64,000 bases of DNA from Comamonas odontotermitis (GTDB lineage Bacteria > Pseudomonadota > Gammaproteobacteria > Burkholderiales > Burkholderiaceae_C), in contig NZ_JACHKZ010000001.1 of assembly GCF_014207855.1 (NCBI RefSeq), forward strand, positions 248,001-312,000. Reading direction: 5' to 3'. The position numbers and the translations under genes were made by a program. Position 1 is the stretch's first letter. Every line of letters begins with the position of its first letter. The notes under the pieces were generated by a model, which was not told the DNA's origin, searched no databases, and saw only the letters and a program-made list of their open reading frames with translations. This document shows positions 45,697 to 54,384 of the stretch, one piece after another.

Positions 45697-46772
45697 GCGG
45701 CCACTCCTTCACCGGCAATCACGCGCACATTGCTGTCGCACCAGGCCATGCCGACCGTGCTGCCCACCCCATGCGGCTCGCTGCCATCGTTGGCCGAGGT
45801 GACCGTGAGCGTGCCCAGCGGGCACTCCACGGTGTACATCCAGGTATTGCCCAGAAAGAAGCGCTCGCGCACCTGACCCTGCACGCGGCCGGCGTCAATC
45901 GCGGACAGCAGGATCTTCTCCGGACGCAGACCGAGCAGCACGCGCGCGCCACCGGCAGGCAACGCGCCACTCCCCACCACCTCGATCGCCACGCCGCCCA
46001 CCTGGGCCACGGCTCCGCCCTGCGCCGAGGGCATCGGCTGCACCGTGGCCTGCAGCAGGTTGGCCTTGCCCACAAAGGTGGAGATGAAGGCGTTGTGCGG
46101 GTGCTCGTACACGGTGTGCGGCGTATCTACCTGGGTAATGCGGCCAGCCTCCATCACCACCACGCGGTCACTGATCGACATGGCTTCGCTCTGGTCGTGG
46201 GTGACCATGATGGTGGTGGTGCCAACCTTGCGCTGGATCTCGCGCAGCTCGAACTGCATCTCCTCGCGCAGTTTGGCATCCAGGTTCGACAGCGGCTCGT
46301 CGAGCAGCAGCACCGGCGGCTTGATCACCAGCGCGCGCGCCAGGGCCACGCGCTGGCGCTGGCCGCCGGACAACTCGCGCGGGTAGCGGTCGGCGTACTG
46401 CGCCAGATGCACCAGGGCAAGCGCCTCGCTGGCGCGCTCGCTGCGCTCGGGCTGGGCCACCTTGCGCATCTCCAGGCCAAACTCCACGTTCTGGCGCACC
46501 GTCATGTGGGGGAAAAGGGCATAGGTCTGGAACACGATGCCCAGGCCACGCTCATTGGCCTTGGCCCGCGTGATATCGCGGCCATCCAGCTCGATACGGC
46601 CCTCGCTCACATCCACAAAGCCCGCAATCATCTGCAAGGTGGTGGTCTTGCCGCAGCCCGACGGGCCGAGCAGCGAGACAAATTCACCCTTGTTCACCTC
46701 CAGATTGAAGCCGCTGACCACACGTGTGGCGCCGTATTGTTTGGAGACTTGGTGAAGACGTAAAAAACTCAT
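45693..46772 (-). CDS. ABC transporter ATP-binding protein, PotA-like
   Basis: A 359-residue ATPase: Walker A LLGPSGCGKTTTLQM, signature ELSGGQRQRVALARAL, Walker B VLLLDEPLSNLDAKL, switch His in IMVTHDQSEAM, and a C-terminal TOBE domain (about 285-350). GAGGTGATC precedes the ATG at 46772. First gene of the operon, divergent from the IclR gene; its promoter is in the 200-base gap. Confidence 0.94.
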   Translation of the reverse strand: MSFLRLHQVSKQYGATRVVSGFNLEVNKGEFVSLLGPSGCGKTTTLQMIAGFVDVSEGRIELDGRDITRAKANERGLGIVFQTYALFPHMTVRQNVEFGLEMRKVAQPERSERASEALALVHLAQYADRYPRELSGGQRQRVALARALVIKPPVLLLDEPLSNLDAKLREEMQFELREIQRKVGTTTIMVTHDQSEAMSISDRVVVMEAGRITQVDTPHTVYEHPHNAFISTFVGKANLLQATVQPMPSAQGGAVAQVGGVAIEVVGSGALPAGGARVLLGLRPEKILLSAIDAGRVQGQVRERFFLGNTWMYTVECPLGTLTVTSANDGSEPHGVGSTVGMAWCDSNVRVIAGEGVAA

Positions 46773-46914
46773 GGGGATCACCTCGGTGGCATGCAAAGCA
46801 ACCCTGCAGATCAGCGCGCTGGCATGGACGATTTCTTCAATAATTCAGCCGATTTTCGGAATGCAAGCGAATCAGAGACACGGTGTAAACACTAATAATG
46901 GAAGATAAATTTGA

Positions 46915-46937
46915 TTTATTCCGTTAAATGGAATAAA
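46915..46937. promoter_or_regulatory. Palindromic operator, probable IclR-family binding site
   Basis: TTTATTCC and GGAATAAA, perfect 8-base arms separated by 7 bases, midway between the divergent ABC operon and IclR gene. The TTCC-N7-GGAA core matches the style of IclR-family operators. Confidence 0.75.
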
Positions 46938-46972
46938 AATCGAAAATCTCATTGTTTTATTCCGCGTACACC

Positions 46973-47818
46973 ATGGACCACGACAACGAAGACGCCGCCA
47001 GCCACCAGCGCGGCACCCTGCACCGCAGCTTTGTGGTGCTGCGCGCGCTGGCGGCGCACCAGAAGGAAGGCGTGCGCGTCACCCACCTGGCCAAGGAAAT
47101 CGGACTCACCCAGGCCACCACCCACCGCCTGCTGCAAGGCCTGGTGCAGGAAGGCGTGGTGGAGCAGGACCAGCAGCACAAGCTGTACCGGCTGGGCCTT
47201 GATCTGTTCTCGCTGGCAGCGCTTGCTGGCGGAGTGCAGGATTTGCGCAGCCTGGCGCGGCCCGTGCTGCTGCGCCTGTCTGCCAGCCTGAGCGACACGG
47301 TGATCCTGCTGGTGCGCTCCGGCTTTGATGCGGTGTGCCTGGATCGGATCGAAGGCCAGTTTCCCATCCGCACCTTCACGGGCGACATTGGGGGCCGCGT
47401 TCCGCTGGGCGTCGGTCAAGGGTCGCTCGCCATCCTGGCGAATCTGCCCGACGCAGAGCGCGAAGAAGTATTGCGCTACAACCTGCCCCGCATCCAGCAC
47501 TACAACGTGTACGACGAGGTGTACATGCGCACCGAGATCGACAGAACGCTGCGCCAGGGCTATACCGCCAGAAACTCCGGCCTGCTCGAAGGCATGGCGG
47601 GCCTTGCTGCACCTGTGTTTGACCGCAATGGCCATGTGGTGGCCGCGCTGTCCATCGGCACGCACACGGCACGCCTGAATGAAGAGCGCCTGCCTGCCGT
47701 GCGCGACATGCTGCTGCGCGAAGCCAAAATGCTCAGCAGCCAGATCAACCCGTTCGATCCCACGTTGCGCCACCCGATGCATGCACTGTCCACCGGCGAC
47801 CGCACGCGCAGCCTATAG
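46973..47818 (+). CDS. IclR family transcriptional regulator
   Basis: A 281-residue regulator. Winged helix-turn-helix at about 12-75 (VRVTHLAKEIGLTQATTHRL) and a GAF-like effector domain from about 90 (VILLVRSGFDAVCLDRIEG; GVGQGSLAILANLPDAER; AAPVFDRNGHVVAALSIGT). Divergent from the transporter-dehydrogenase operon, with a palindrome between them, so it very likely controls that operon and itself. The ATG at 46973 gives MDHDNEDAASHQ. Confidence 0.92.
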   Translation: MDHDNEDAASHQRGTLHRSFVVLRALAAHQKEGVRVTHLAKEIGLTQATTHRLLQGLVQEGVVEQDQQHKLYRLGLDLFSLAALAGGVQDLRSLARPVLLRLSASLSDTVILLVRSGFDAVCLDRIEGQFPIRTFTGDIGGRVPLGVGQGSLAILANLPDAEREEVLRYNLPRIQHYNVYDEVYMRTEIDRTLRQGYTARNSGLLEGMAGLAAPVFDRNGHVVAALSIGTHTARLNEERLPAVRDMLLREAKMLSSQINPFDPTLRHPMHALSTGDRTRSL

Positions 47819-47947
47819 ACCGGGAACGGCAACACGCGTGAAAAAACGCCCGCTGGTGCACATTGCATGCAAATTTTGTATACAGGTAAAACACCTAGAT
47901 TGGCAGCACCACAGGCTGGCGGCAAACTTATATAGTCAAGCTACCGG

Positions 47948-47970
47948 GCGGCCGCATGGCGTGCGGCCGC
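47948..47970 (+). repeat. GC-rich hairpin just upstream of a small ORF
   Basis: GCGGCCGCA / TGCGGCCGC, 9-bp perfect stem with a 5-base loop, ending about 5 bases before the ribosome binding site of the 50-residue protein. It could influence translation of that ORF. Confidence 0.6.
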
Positions 47971-47989
47971 AATGCTCTGGAGATTCTGC

Positions 47990-48142
47990 ATGGATTACAC
48001 CCGCCCCAATCACGTGCCTACGGCCGAAGAACTGGCAGCCGCCGAACGCAGCGAAAACCGTGGCCTCATCGCCTTTGCGGTGCTGGTGATTGTCGCCACC
48101 CTGTTTGCAGCACTCGCCTTCGGCAGCCATATCGCCACTTGA
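47990..48142 (+). CDS. 50-residue single-TM small protein
   Basis: MDYTRPNHVPTAEELAAAER, a polar N-terminus, then one membrane helix (GLIAFAVLVIVATLFAALAF). CTGGAG lies 7 bases before the ATG. Not a family I can name. It is preceded by a GC-rich hairpin and lies between the IclR gene and the YddG-like exporter; it could be co-transcribed with the latter. Confidence 0.6.
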   Translation: MDYTRPNHVPTAEELAAAERSENRGLIAFAVLVIVATLFAALAFGSHIAT

Positions 48143-48277
48143 CACTATTACTTTGATCGTAAATTACGCATGCTGGTCAACCGCCAGCGGCTGATCTACT
48201 CCAAATACGGCAAGCGACAGACAGGCTCTGTGCTTTGCCGCTACCATGCAAGGCGCCTTCTGCCTTTGCATGCTCCG

Positions 48278-49213
48278 ATGCCTTCCGACGCCTCCTCGCC
48301 CCCCGCCGTCTCCTCTTACCCTCGCGCCACCCTCGTGGGGCTTTCGGCAGTGCTGTGCTGGTCGACCTCGGTGGGGCTGTTCCGCAGCGTGGCCGAACAC
48401 CTGGGGCCGATTGGGGGCGCGGCCTCCGTCTTCACGGCAAGCGCACTGCTGGTGACCTTGCGCTTTGGCCTGCCTCGCGTGGCGCAGCTGCGCAAGATGC
48501 ACCCCGCCTATCTGTGGGGCTGCGGCCTGCTGTTTGTGCTGTACGAGATTGCGCTGTCGCTCTCCCTCGGCTTTGCCAGCAACCGCACGCAGACGCTTGA
48601 GCTGGGGATGATCAATTACCTGTGGCCCAGCCTCACCATCGTGCTGGCCACGGTGTTCGGCCTGCAGCGCTTTCGCATCGGCCTCGTGCCCGGTGTGCTG
48701 CTGGCCATGGCCGGTATCGTGCTGGTGCTCAAAGGCGACAGCGCCTTGTCGATTGCCAGCGTATGGGCCAATGTGCAGAGCAACCCGCTCGCCTATGGCC
48801 TGGCCTTCGCTGCGGCCTGGCTCTGGCCCTGCTATTCGGTGCTCTCCAAGCGCTATGCACATGGTGCCAACGCCCTGCCCGCCTTTTTGTGGGCGGTGGC
48901 AGCCGTGCTGTGGGCCAAGTATGCCTTCAGCGCTGAAAACGCCTTGCAGTGGTCTGTGCCCGCCGTGCTGCAACTGGGCATGCTGAGCGGCCTCACTGCG
49001 CTGGGCTACAGCTGCTGGGATTACGGCATCCGACACGGCAATCTCACGGTCATGGCCGTGGGCTCGTACTTCACCCCCGTGCTGTCAGCCCTGGTGGGTA
49101 CGGTGTGGCTGCAGGTGCAACCGGGCTGGAGCTTCTGGCAAGGCGTGGCCCTGGTCACCCTGGGCTCGCTGATCTGCTGGTGGTGCACTCGCCAGCCTCG
49201 CAACAAACAGTAA
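48278..49213 (+). CDS. YddG-like EamA family exporter (aromatic amino acids)
   Basis: A 311-residue drug/metabolite transporter with ten helices. LVGLSAVLCWSTSVGLFRSV, QTLELGMINYLWPSLTIVLA and SGLTALGYSCWDYGIRHGNL match the YddG branch, which exports Phe, Tyr and Trp. Ten-helix length is normal. The start at 48278 (MPSDASSPPA) is chosen; the frame is open upstream to 48170 but would add a polar 36-residue tail without a better ribosome binding site. Confidence 0.85.
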   Translation: MPSDASSPPAVSSYPRATLVGLSAVLCWSTSVGLFRSVAEHLGPIGGAASVFTASALLVTLRFGLPRVAQLRKMHPAYLWGCGLLFVLYEIALSLSLGFASNRTQTLELGMINYLWPSLTIVLATVFGLQRFRIGLVPGVLLAMAGIVLVLKGDSALSIASVWANVQSNPLAYGLAFAAAWLWPCYSVLSKRYAHGANALPAFLWAVAAVLWAKYAFSAENALQWSVPAVLQLGMLSGLTALGYSCWDYGIRHGNLTVMAVGSYFTPVLSALVGTVWLQVQPGWSFWQGVALVTLGSLICWWCTRQPRNKQ

Positions 49214-49297
49214 CCACAGACCCCAGCGGCAACCTCCATCGCGCCATACCACGTGGCACACTCGCGGGTTTTGCAAAACCCCTGGGGAATGGAATCA

Positions 49298-50227
49298 ATG
49301 CTCGGAAAAATTGAGAGCGGTCTGCTGTATCTGATGCGCCTGGTGATGGTGATCCTGGTGTTGTTCACCTTGTTCAATTTTGCACTGTGGAGCTGGGAAG
49401 CCGTGCGCAAACCCAAGCCTGACACTGCGATTGAGGACGCCCACAAGGACCGTGACTGGGCAGTGCTCAAGATCAGCGACGAAGAGCTCAAGAAGATCAC
49501 CTACTCCGACTTCGGCTTTGGCGATGCCAGTCAGACCCTCAACGACGGCAAGCTGGCGGCCGATACGGCGGTCGTAGCCGCCTTTGCAGAAGTGGATGCC
49601 CTGGTGCGCGCCGCCATCGAGCGCAACCCCGCGCAGCGCAAGAAGCTGGAAGACGACAACAACGAGCGCGGCCTGGCGCCAGCACAGGCACTGCCTGCAC
49701 TGGTGGAGGCCATGCAGGCCAAGGAACGCGCCGATCACGACACGGCTGCGGCGGCCGCAGTGGACGCTACCACCGCAGCGGTTGCGGCTGCCCAAGCGGC
49801 AGATGACGATTGGCAACCCCAGCCCACCAGTATTGGCGAGGCGCTGTTGAACCAGACACGCAGCATCATCACCAGCTACAACTACGACGCAGGCCGCGCA
49901 TTTGTACTGGGCGCGCCTGCTGCCCTCAAAACCCTGCTGGCCGACCCGCAGGTGCAAGCCGGCATCAGCAAGCAGACCACATCCATCGTGGTGAGCAATC
50001 TGCTGCTCAACTACAACATGGTGTTCAGCGCCAAGGCGGGCGAGAGTGATGTGCAGGCTGCAACGCCGGGCTGGCTGGAACGCCTCCTGGAGCCCAGCAA
50101 CCTGCTGGTGTTCACCGTGCTGCTGTGGTCGTTTGTTTTCCTGATGATGATCGTCGTCTTCCTGCGTGTGGAACGCCATCTGCGCGCCATGTCCCAGGAA
50201 GGCAAGGCGCTCGTGCAGCGCCCATAG
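49298..50227 (+). CDS. Unknown two-TM protein with large Ala-rich middle
   Basis: About 309 residues, family not recognised. One helix near the N-terminus (LVMVILVLFTLFNFALWSW), a long soluble segment containing an Ala-rich, coiled-coil-like part (AAAAAVDATTAAVAAAQAAD), and a second helix near the C-terminus (LLVFTVLLWSFVFLMMIVVF). GGGGA lies 9 bases before the ATG at 49298; another ATG at 49289 is in frame. A single gene with its own terminator. Topology suggests an inner-membrane anchored periplasmic loop. Confidence 0.7.
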   Translation: MLGKIESGLLYLMRLVMVILVLFTLFNFALWSWEAVRKPKPDTAIEDAHKDRDWAVLKISDEELKKITYSDFGFGDASQTLNDGKLAADTAVVAAFAEVDALVRAAIERNPAQRKKLEDDNNERGLAPAQALPALVEAMQAKERADHDTAAAAAVDATTAAVAAAQAADDDWQPQPTSIGEALLNQTRSIITSYNYDAGRAFVLGAPAALKTLLADPQVQAGISKQTTSIVVSNLLLNYNMVFSAKAGESDVQAATPGWLERLLEPSNLLVFTVLLWSFVFLMMIVVFLRVERHLRAMSQEGKALVQRP

Positions 50228-50284
50228 CTTCTGACTGAGTCAGTCTTCAGCACCTGTCAGGCAGAGAGCGCCATCAACGGTGAG

Positions 50285-50311
50285 AAAAGGGGAGCGAGTG
50301 CTCCCCTTTTT
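50285..50311. terminator. Bidirectional Rho-independent terminator
   Basis: AAAAGGGGAGC / GCTCCCCTTTT stem with a GAGT loop, between the convergent unknown membrane protein and the M20-lid-like gene. Confidence 0.93.
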
Positions 50312-50352
50312 GCTGGCTGCTACGCAGCCCTTTGGTGATGTGGCAATGCAGC

Positions 50353-50781
50353 TTATGGCTGGGTCACGCTGTAGCGGATATCCGCTGGCGCACCCGCCGT
50401 CAGATCGCCCGGCTTGACATTGCGGAAGGCGTTTTCCGCATCCGTTCCCGCCTTGGCCGCTGCCGTCACCTTGGCCAGCAGATCGCTCTCGCTCACGCCT
50501 GACTGGGCATTGAGCTTGACGACAAACTTGCCGTCCGATGCGATCGAGTTGACCGAGTTGCCGCCCGTCAGCTCAGAGACCGAATAGCTGCCCGCTGGCA
50601 AGCCTGACTTCTGCAACTCCATCATGGCGCGCGCAGCGGCATGCAGCGCGCTGGTGCGGCCATAGTTGCCGCTGCTGTGGCCACCAGGGCCCTGGAACTC
50701 TGCCACGATGGTCTGTGCCTGCGCCAGACCGGCGCCCCATGCGGATGCGACCAGGAACAGGGTGGAAATGGTTTTCTTCAT
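50353..50781 (-). CDS. Small secreted protein resembling an isolated M20 peptidase lid (dimerisation) domain
   Basis: A 142-residue protein with a signal peptide (MKKTISTLFLVASAWGAGLA, cut near AQA) and a mature part that begins VAEFQGPGGHSSGNYGRTSA, LHAAARAMMELQ, then SVSELTGGNSVNSIASDGKF. These are the conserved blocks of the M20/M28-type lid domain (…GPGGHS…, …GGTSVNSIP…), but no catalytic domain is attached. It starts 22 bases after the M20 family gene, so the two are one operon. Function is not known; supplying or capping the lid of the neighbouring enzyme is inference. Confidence 0.75.
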   Translation of the reverse strand: MKKTISTLFLVASAWGAGLAQAQTIVAEFQGPGGHSSGNYGRTSALHAAARAMMELQKSGLPAGSYSVSELTGGNSVNSIASDGKFVVKLNAQSGVSESDLLAKVTAAAKAGTDAENAFRNVKPGDLTAGAPADIRYSVTQP

Positions 50782-50803
50782 GGTATTGACTCCTGCGGGT
50801 GGC

Positions 50804-52558
50804 TTACTTCACTTCACGGGTGCGCACGCCGACCGGGCCGAGCGCTGGCGCGATCACCGTGCCGTCGGAGAGGTTGTAGCCCGAGGCCATCAACACCGCC
50901 ATCATGGCGCGCTGGATTCGCTTGGCTTCGCGCTTGGGATCGCCGCGCGTGCCCCATTCCCAGAACGCGTGGCCGCCACCGCCCGCAACATCCGATGCGA
51001 GCGACCAGTTGTAGGTGGGCACGCCCGTGTTGGCAGGCACGTTGTCGTTCAGGCTGGTAGAGCCCGATGGCACCTTGCCGGTGTTGTCCACACCTACCGA
51101 CTGGGCCGCCTGCCAGCCCACCTGCAATGCGATGTTGGCGGTGTTGCCGTTGACGAACGCAGGGCGCAGGCCATACCAGACCTGCTCGATCGACACCGCC
51201 TCAGGCGAGCCGTCGGCCTTGCTGTAGCGGGTGTTTTCAGCCGTCATGCCCGCCTTGAAGGTGGGCTCGATCTTGGCACGCATCTCGTTCAAGGTGTCGG
51301 TGCGCTCCGAGCGCATGTCCACCAGCAAGGAACAGCTGGGCACCACATCGCTGCCGGCAGCGGGCGCTTCGCAGCTGGCCTGGCCCACGGTGTAGGTGGT
51401 CTTGAGCGCATCGCTGCGCTCCTCCGAAGGCGTCTTCAGATCGGCAATCATCGCAATGGTGGAGGCCATGGCTTCAACGGCGCTCGGGCCAGCGCCCGGG
51501 GTTGCTGGCGCCTTGAATTTCATCTCGAAGCGGTAGCTGCCGGTGAAGTTGACCGTGCCGCCGCCTTCCGAGCCGAAGTTGGCAACGAAGTTCAGCGGGT
51601 TCGAACCCGTGCCCAAGTCCTGCTCAAAGCCATACAGCTGCTTCATGCCGGCCAGGTTGCCCTTGCCCTCTTCGCCTGCCGTGCCGCACAGCCACACGTC
51701 GTACACCGGCTTGATGCCGTATTTCTTGAACATGCGCGCCATGGTGAACACGTTGGTGGTGTTGCCCATCGCATCCGAGTAACCCGGCACATACATGCGC
51801 ACACCGCCACCGGCCTTGGCCTCGTCCTGCGTTGCAAACCATTTGCTGGAGCGCGCGTAGTTGTCGTCTTCGATGATGCGGCCATTGGCATCAAAAGCCA
51901 GCTCCGTCTTGATTGCAGCCAGCTGCGCAGGGGTGGTCACCACGGGGTCGGTGATCGGCTGCAGCTTGATCGGCTGGTATTTCTTGTCCTCGGGCGGCAG
52001 CACCTCGGGGTTGACCACGTCGATGTGCGACTCGATCAGCACCTTGGGATACTGGCCCTTGTACGATTGAGCACCGGAGCTGCCCGAGTATGAGCCCTTG
52101 ATTTCCACGCAGGCGTTGTACACAGGCAGGCCATCAACGATCTGCACGTCCGAGCCAGGCAGATTGCCGTCGGCACGGGTTTTCACCTCGCTGGCTGCAA
52201 AGCCCCAGTCGTTCACGAAGCGGCGATGCACCTCCTGCGCCATGCGGTTTTCGTAGCGCGAAGGCGATGCAATGCGCACCAGCTCCATGTGCTGGTTGTA
52301 GCGCTGCTTTTCGCTGGCCGCCGTGTTCAGCTCGGCCATGATGTCCTGGATCTTTTTGTCGGCCATCAGCTTTTGCGAAGCCGACGCAATCAATGGATCG
52401 ATGGCGGGAATCCCATCCACAATGGTGGTGGGCTTGGGGGTGGCGGGTGTTTCACCACCGCTGTTGCTGGAACCACTGCCTCCGCACGCGGTCAGCAACA
52501 AGGCTGCCGACATGGCGTAAAACAATGGAGATCTGCTGAAGATGTGCGTTTTCATCAT
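50804..52558 (-). CDS. M20 family metallohydrolase lipoprotein
   Basis: A 584-residue secreted lipoprotein (FYAMSAALLLTAC lipobox) of the M20 metallopeptidase family. Probable metal ligands: His in LIESHIDVVNPE, Asp in YVPGYSDAMGNTT, Glu pair in CGTAGEEGKGN, Glu in NFGSEGGG and His in GGGGHAFWEWG. At the expected lid position the usual GPGGHS is replaced by FKAPATPGAGPSAVEAMAS, with no His. The lid-like motif missing here appears intact in the small protein encoded just downstream. Substrate unknown; a peptide or acylated amino acid is likely. Confidence 0.85.
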   Translation of the reverse strand: MMKTHIFSRSPLFYAMSAALLLTACGGSGSSNSGGETPATPKPTTIVDGIPAIDPLIASASQKLMADKKIQDIMAELNTAASEKQRYNQHMELVRIASPSRYENRMAQEVHRRFVNDWGFAASEVKTRADGNLPGSDVQIVDGLPVYNACVEIKGSYSGSSGAQSYKGQYPKVLIESHIDVVNPEVLPPEDKKYQPIKLQPITDPVVTTPAQLAAIKTELAFDANGRIIEDDNYARSSKWFATQDEAKAGGGVRMYVPGYSDAMGNTTNVFTMARMFKKYGIKPVYDVWLCGTAGEEGKGNLAGMKQLYGFEQDLGTGSNPLNFVANFGSEGGGTVNFTGSYRFEMKFKAPATPGAGPSAVEAMASTIAMIADLKTPSEERSDALKTTYTVGQASCEAPAAGSDVVPSCSLLVDMRSERTDTLNEMRAKIEPTFKAGMTAENTRYSKADGSPEAVSIEQVWYGLRPAFVNGNTANIALQVGWQAAQSVGVDNTGKVPSGSTSLNDNVPANTGVPTYNWSLASDVAGGGGHAFWEWGTRGDPKREAKRIQRAMMAVLMASGYNLSDGTVIAPALGPVGVRTREVK

Positions 52559-52891
52559 GCTCTATGCTTCTCCGAAAATGGTGCGCCGGCACCGTTGACC
52601 AACCTTCCTCGCCCGACCGATATCAACAATGCTTGGATGCATTTTTATAAATATTCGCAATGAAGTTATAGATATAAATTCTTGCGAAACGCATCATCCC
52701 GCCATGCCAAGCGCCTGAACTGTCACCGATTTGTCAAACCGGGGAGAAACCATAGGTTGGTTGCCGCAGCAGGCATTGCGCGGCGCAAGGTGCATCACAG
52801 CGCTGCAAAACCAGCATCAGCGCGGCACCGGTTCCGCATCACAATCACGGGCAGACGTCCATCCCTCATCCTGCTGCTCTTCCCGCGCACC
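52559..52891. other. 333-base intergenic region
   Basis: Between the divergent M20 gene and lysE. It holds an AT-rich patch at about 52635-52685 (for example TATAAATATTCGC) that probably contains the promoter of the M20 operon. The rest is GC-rich with no recognised element. Confidence 0.6.
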
Positions 52892-53527
52892 ATGCCCTAC
52901 CTTGTTTCGCTGCTCACCATTGCCGGCATCTACCTGGCCGTGCTTGCCAGCCCCGGCCCCAACTTTTTCATCCTCAGTCAGCTGGCGCTGGAAGGGCAGC
53001 ACAAGGCAGCGCGCTTTGTGGTGCTGGGGCTCACCACGGGCTCCATCTTCTGGGTGGTGCTGGCGCTCGCGGGCCTGTCCACCTTGCTCGCGCAGCATCC
53101 GTGGCTGGCCGCCGGCGTACGGGTGGCGGGCGCGGCGTATCTGCTCTGGTACGGCGTGGGGCTGCTGCGCTGCGCACTCCGCTCCCACCGCAGCGCCGAA
53201 TCAGGTACTGCCGCGCACACGCCGCGTCTTGCGTCACCGCTGGCCGCCTATCGGTCAGGCTTGTTGACGGGGGTCACCAACCCCAAGGGCGCCGCGTTCT
53301 GGACCAGTGCGTTTGCCGCACTTTTCCCCTTGCATGCGCCAGCCTGGTTCCATGTAGCAACTGTGCTGCTGGTCACCAGCCTGTCGCTGGGCTGGCACCT
53401 GGGAATCACCTGGGTGTTCGGGAACGCAGCGCTGCGCCGCGGCTACCTGCGCATGGAGCGGGCCGTCAATGGCATTGCTGGCGGTGCGCTGGTGCTGTTG
53501 GGCATCCAGCGCCTGGCCGGGCGTTGA
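52892..53527 (+). CDS. LysE family amino-acid exporter
   Basis: A 211-residue protein of about six helices with the family start MPYLVSLLTIAGIYLAVLAS followed by PGPNFFIL, and TGVTNPKGAAFWTSAFAALF. Members export lysine, homoserine lactone, threonine or similar. The ATG at 52892 was chosen because the family always starts a few residues before the PGPN motif; the frame is open further upstream. Confidence 0.9.
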   Translation: MPYLVSLLTIAGIYLAVLASPGPNFFILSQLALEGQHKAARFVVLGLTTGSIFWVVLALAGLSTLLAQHPWLAAGVRVAGAAYLLWYGVGLLRCALRSHRSAESGTAAHTPRLASPLAAYRSGLLTGVTNPKGAAFWTSAFAALFPLHAPAWFHVATVLLVTSLSLGWHLGITWVFGNAALRRGYLRMERAVNGIAGGALVLLGIQRLAGR

Positions 53528-53541
53528 GCATCTGCGGCTAG

Positions 53542-54246
53542 TCAGCCGCGCAGCAACCACAGGCCTGCGCCAAAGACGACGGCGTGCACGGCCAGCAATG
53601 CGCCCAGCCATGTCAGAGCGGGCGACGCCATGCCGTCCAATGTCTGCTGAATGCGCGCGGCCAGAAAGCTGCGTAGCGCTGGATCGCCTGGCAGCGCCTC
53701 ACCCCCGCCATGGGCCGCACGGGTTTCGCCCCATTCCTGCATCAGCTCGGACAGCGGCAACCGGTCCATCAGCATTCCGACAACCTTGCGCACGACCGCG
53801 CCGTCCCCCACCAGGGGTTTGAGCTTCTCCACCGCAGCCTCTGCCGAAAACACATCCGCGCCGCGATGGAAGGTGCGATGCGCCGCAGGCAGCGCTTCTA
53901 TCCGGGTTGCCAATTGATCGGCCAGGGGCTGCGCCAATGCAGGGCCATAGCGGCGCACCAGCTTGGCCAGCGCCATGCCTCGGCCCAGACTCATGCCCAT
54001 GAAAAAATAGGCGGGGATGGTGAGCGCCAGCAAGACCAGAACCACTACAGGCCCTGCTCCCAGCGCATCAGCGGGCAATGCCGCCTTGGCGCTGCTCCAG
54101 AGCACCAGGTAATAGGTGGTGCTGAGCAAGCCCAATGCAAAGGCGAGCGCCACGCCCAGTGCGATTCCGCCCACCATCGATACGCCTGCGCTTGCACCCG
54201 TGCGCAGCGCGGAGCCCAACGCCCCTTTTGGTACTTGTTCTGCCAT
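53542..54246 (-). CDS. Conserved membrane protein, function unknown
   Basis: A 234-residue protein. Two N-terminal helices (SMVGGIALGVALAFALGLLS and VVVLVLLALTIPAYFFMGMS), a cytoplasmic helical middle (AEAAVEKLKPLVGDGAVVRK) and a C-terminal helix (LTWLGALLAVHAVVFGAGLW). No family recognised. Convergent with lysE, 14 bases apart. The start MAEQVPKGALG is preferred to a longer Cys-rich one. Confidence 0.7.
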   Translation of the reverse strand: MAEQVPKGALGSALRTGASAGVSMVGGIALGVALAFALGLLSTTYYLVLWSSAKAALPADALGAGPVVVLVLLALTIPAYFFMGMSLGRGMALAKLVRRYGPALAQPLADQLATRIEALPAAHRTFHRGADVFSAEAAVEKLKPLVGDGAVVRKVVGMLMDRLPLSELMQEWGETRAAHGGGEALPGDPALRSFLAARIQQTLDGMASPALTWLGALLAVHAVVFGAGLWLLRG

Positions 54247-54384
54247 CTTGGCTGGTCTCCCGGTTGCCTGCGGCAAACGGCGCCGCCCCAAGACATCATA
54301 GAAGAAGCATGGATGGCAATGCAGCAAAAATCGGCCGCCCCACCAGCTGCACCTTCGCCCCTCGACCAGTCAGAGGCCTCGGCC

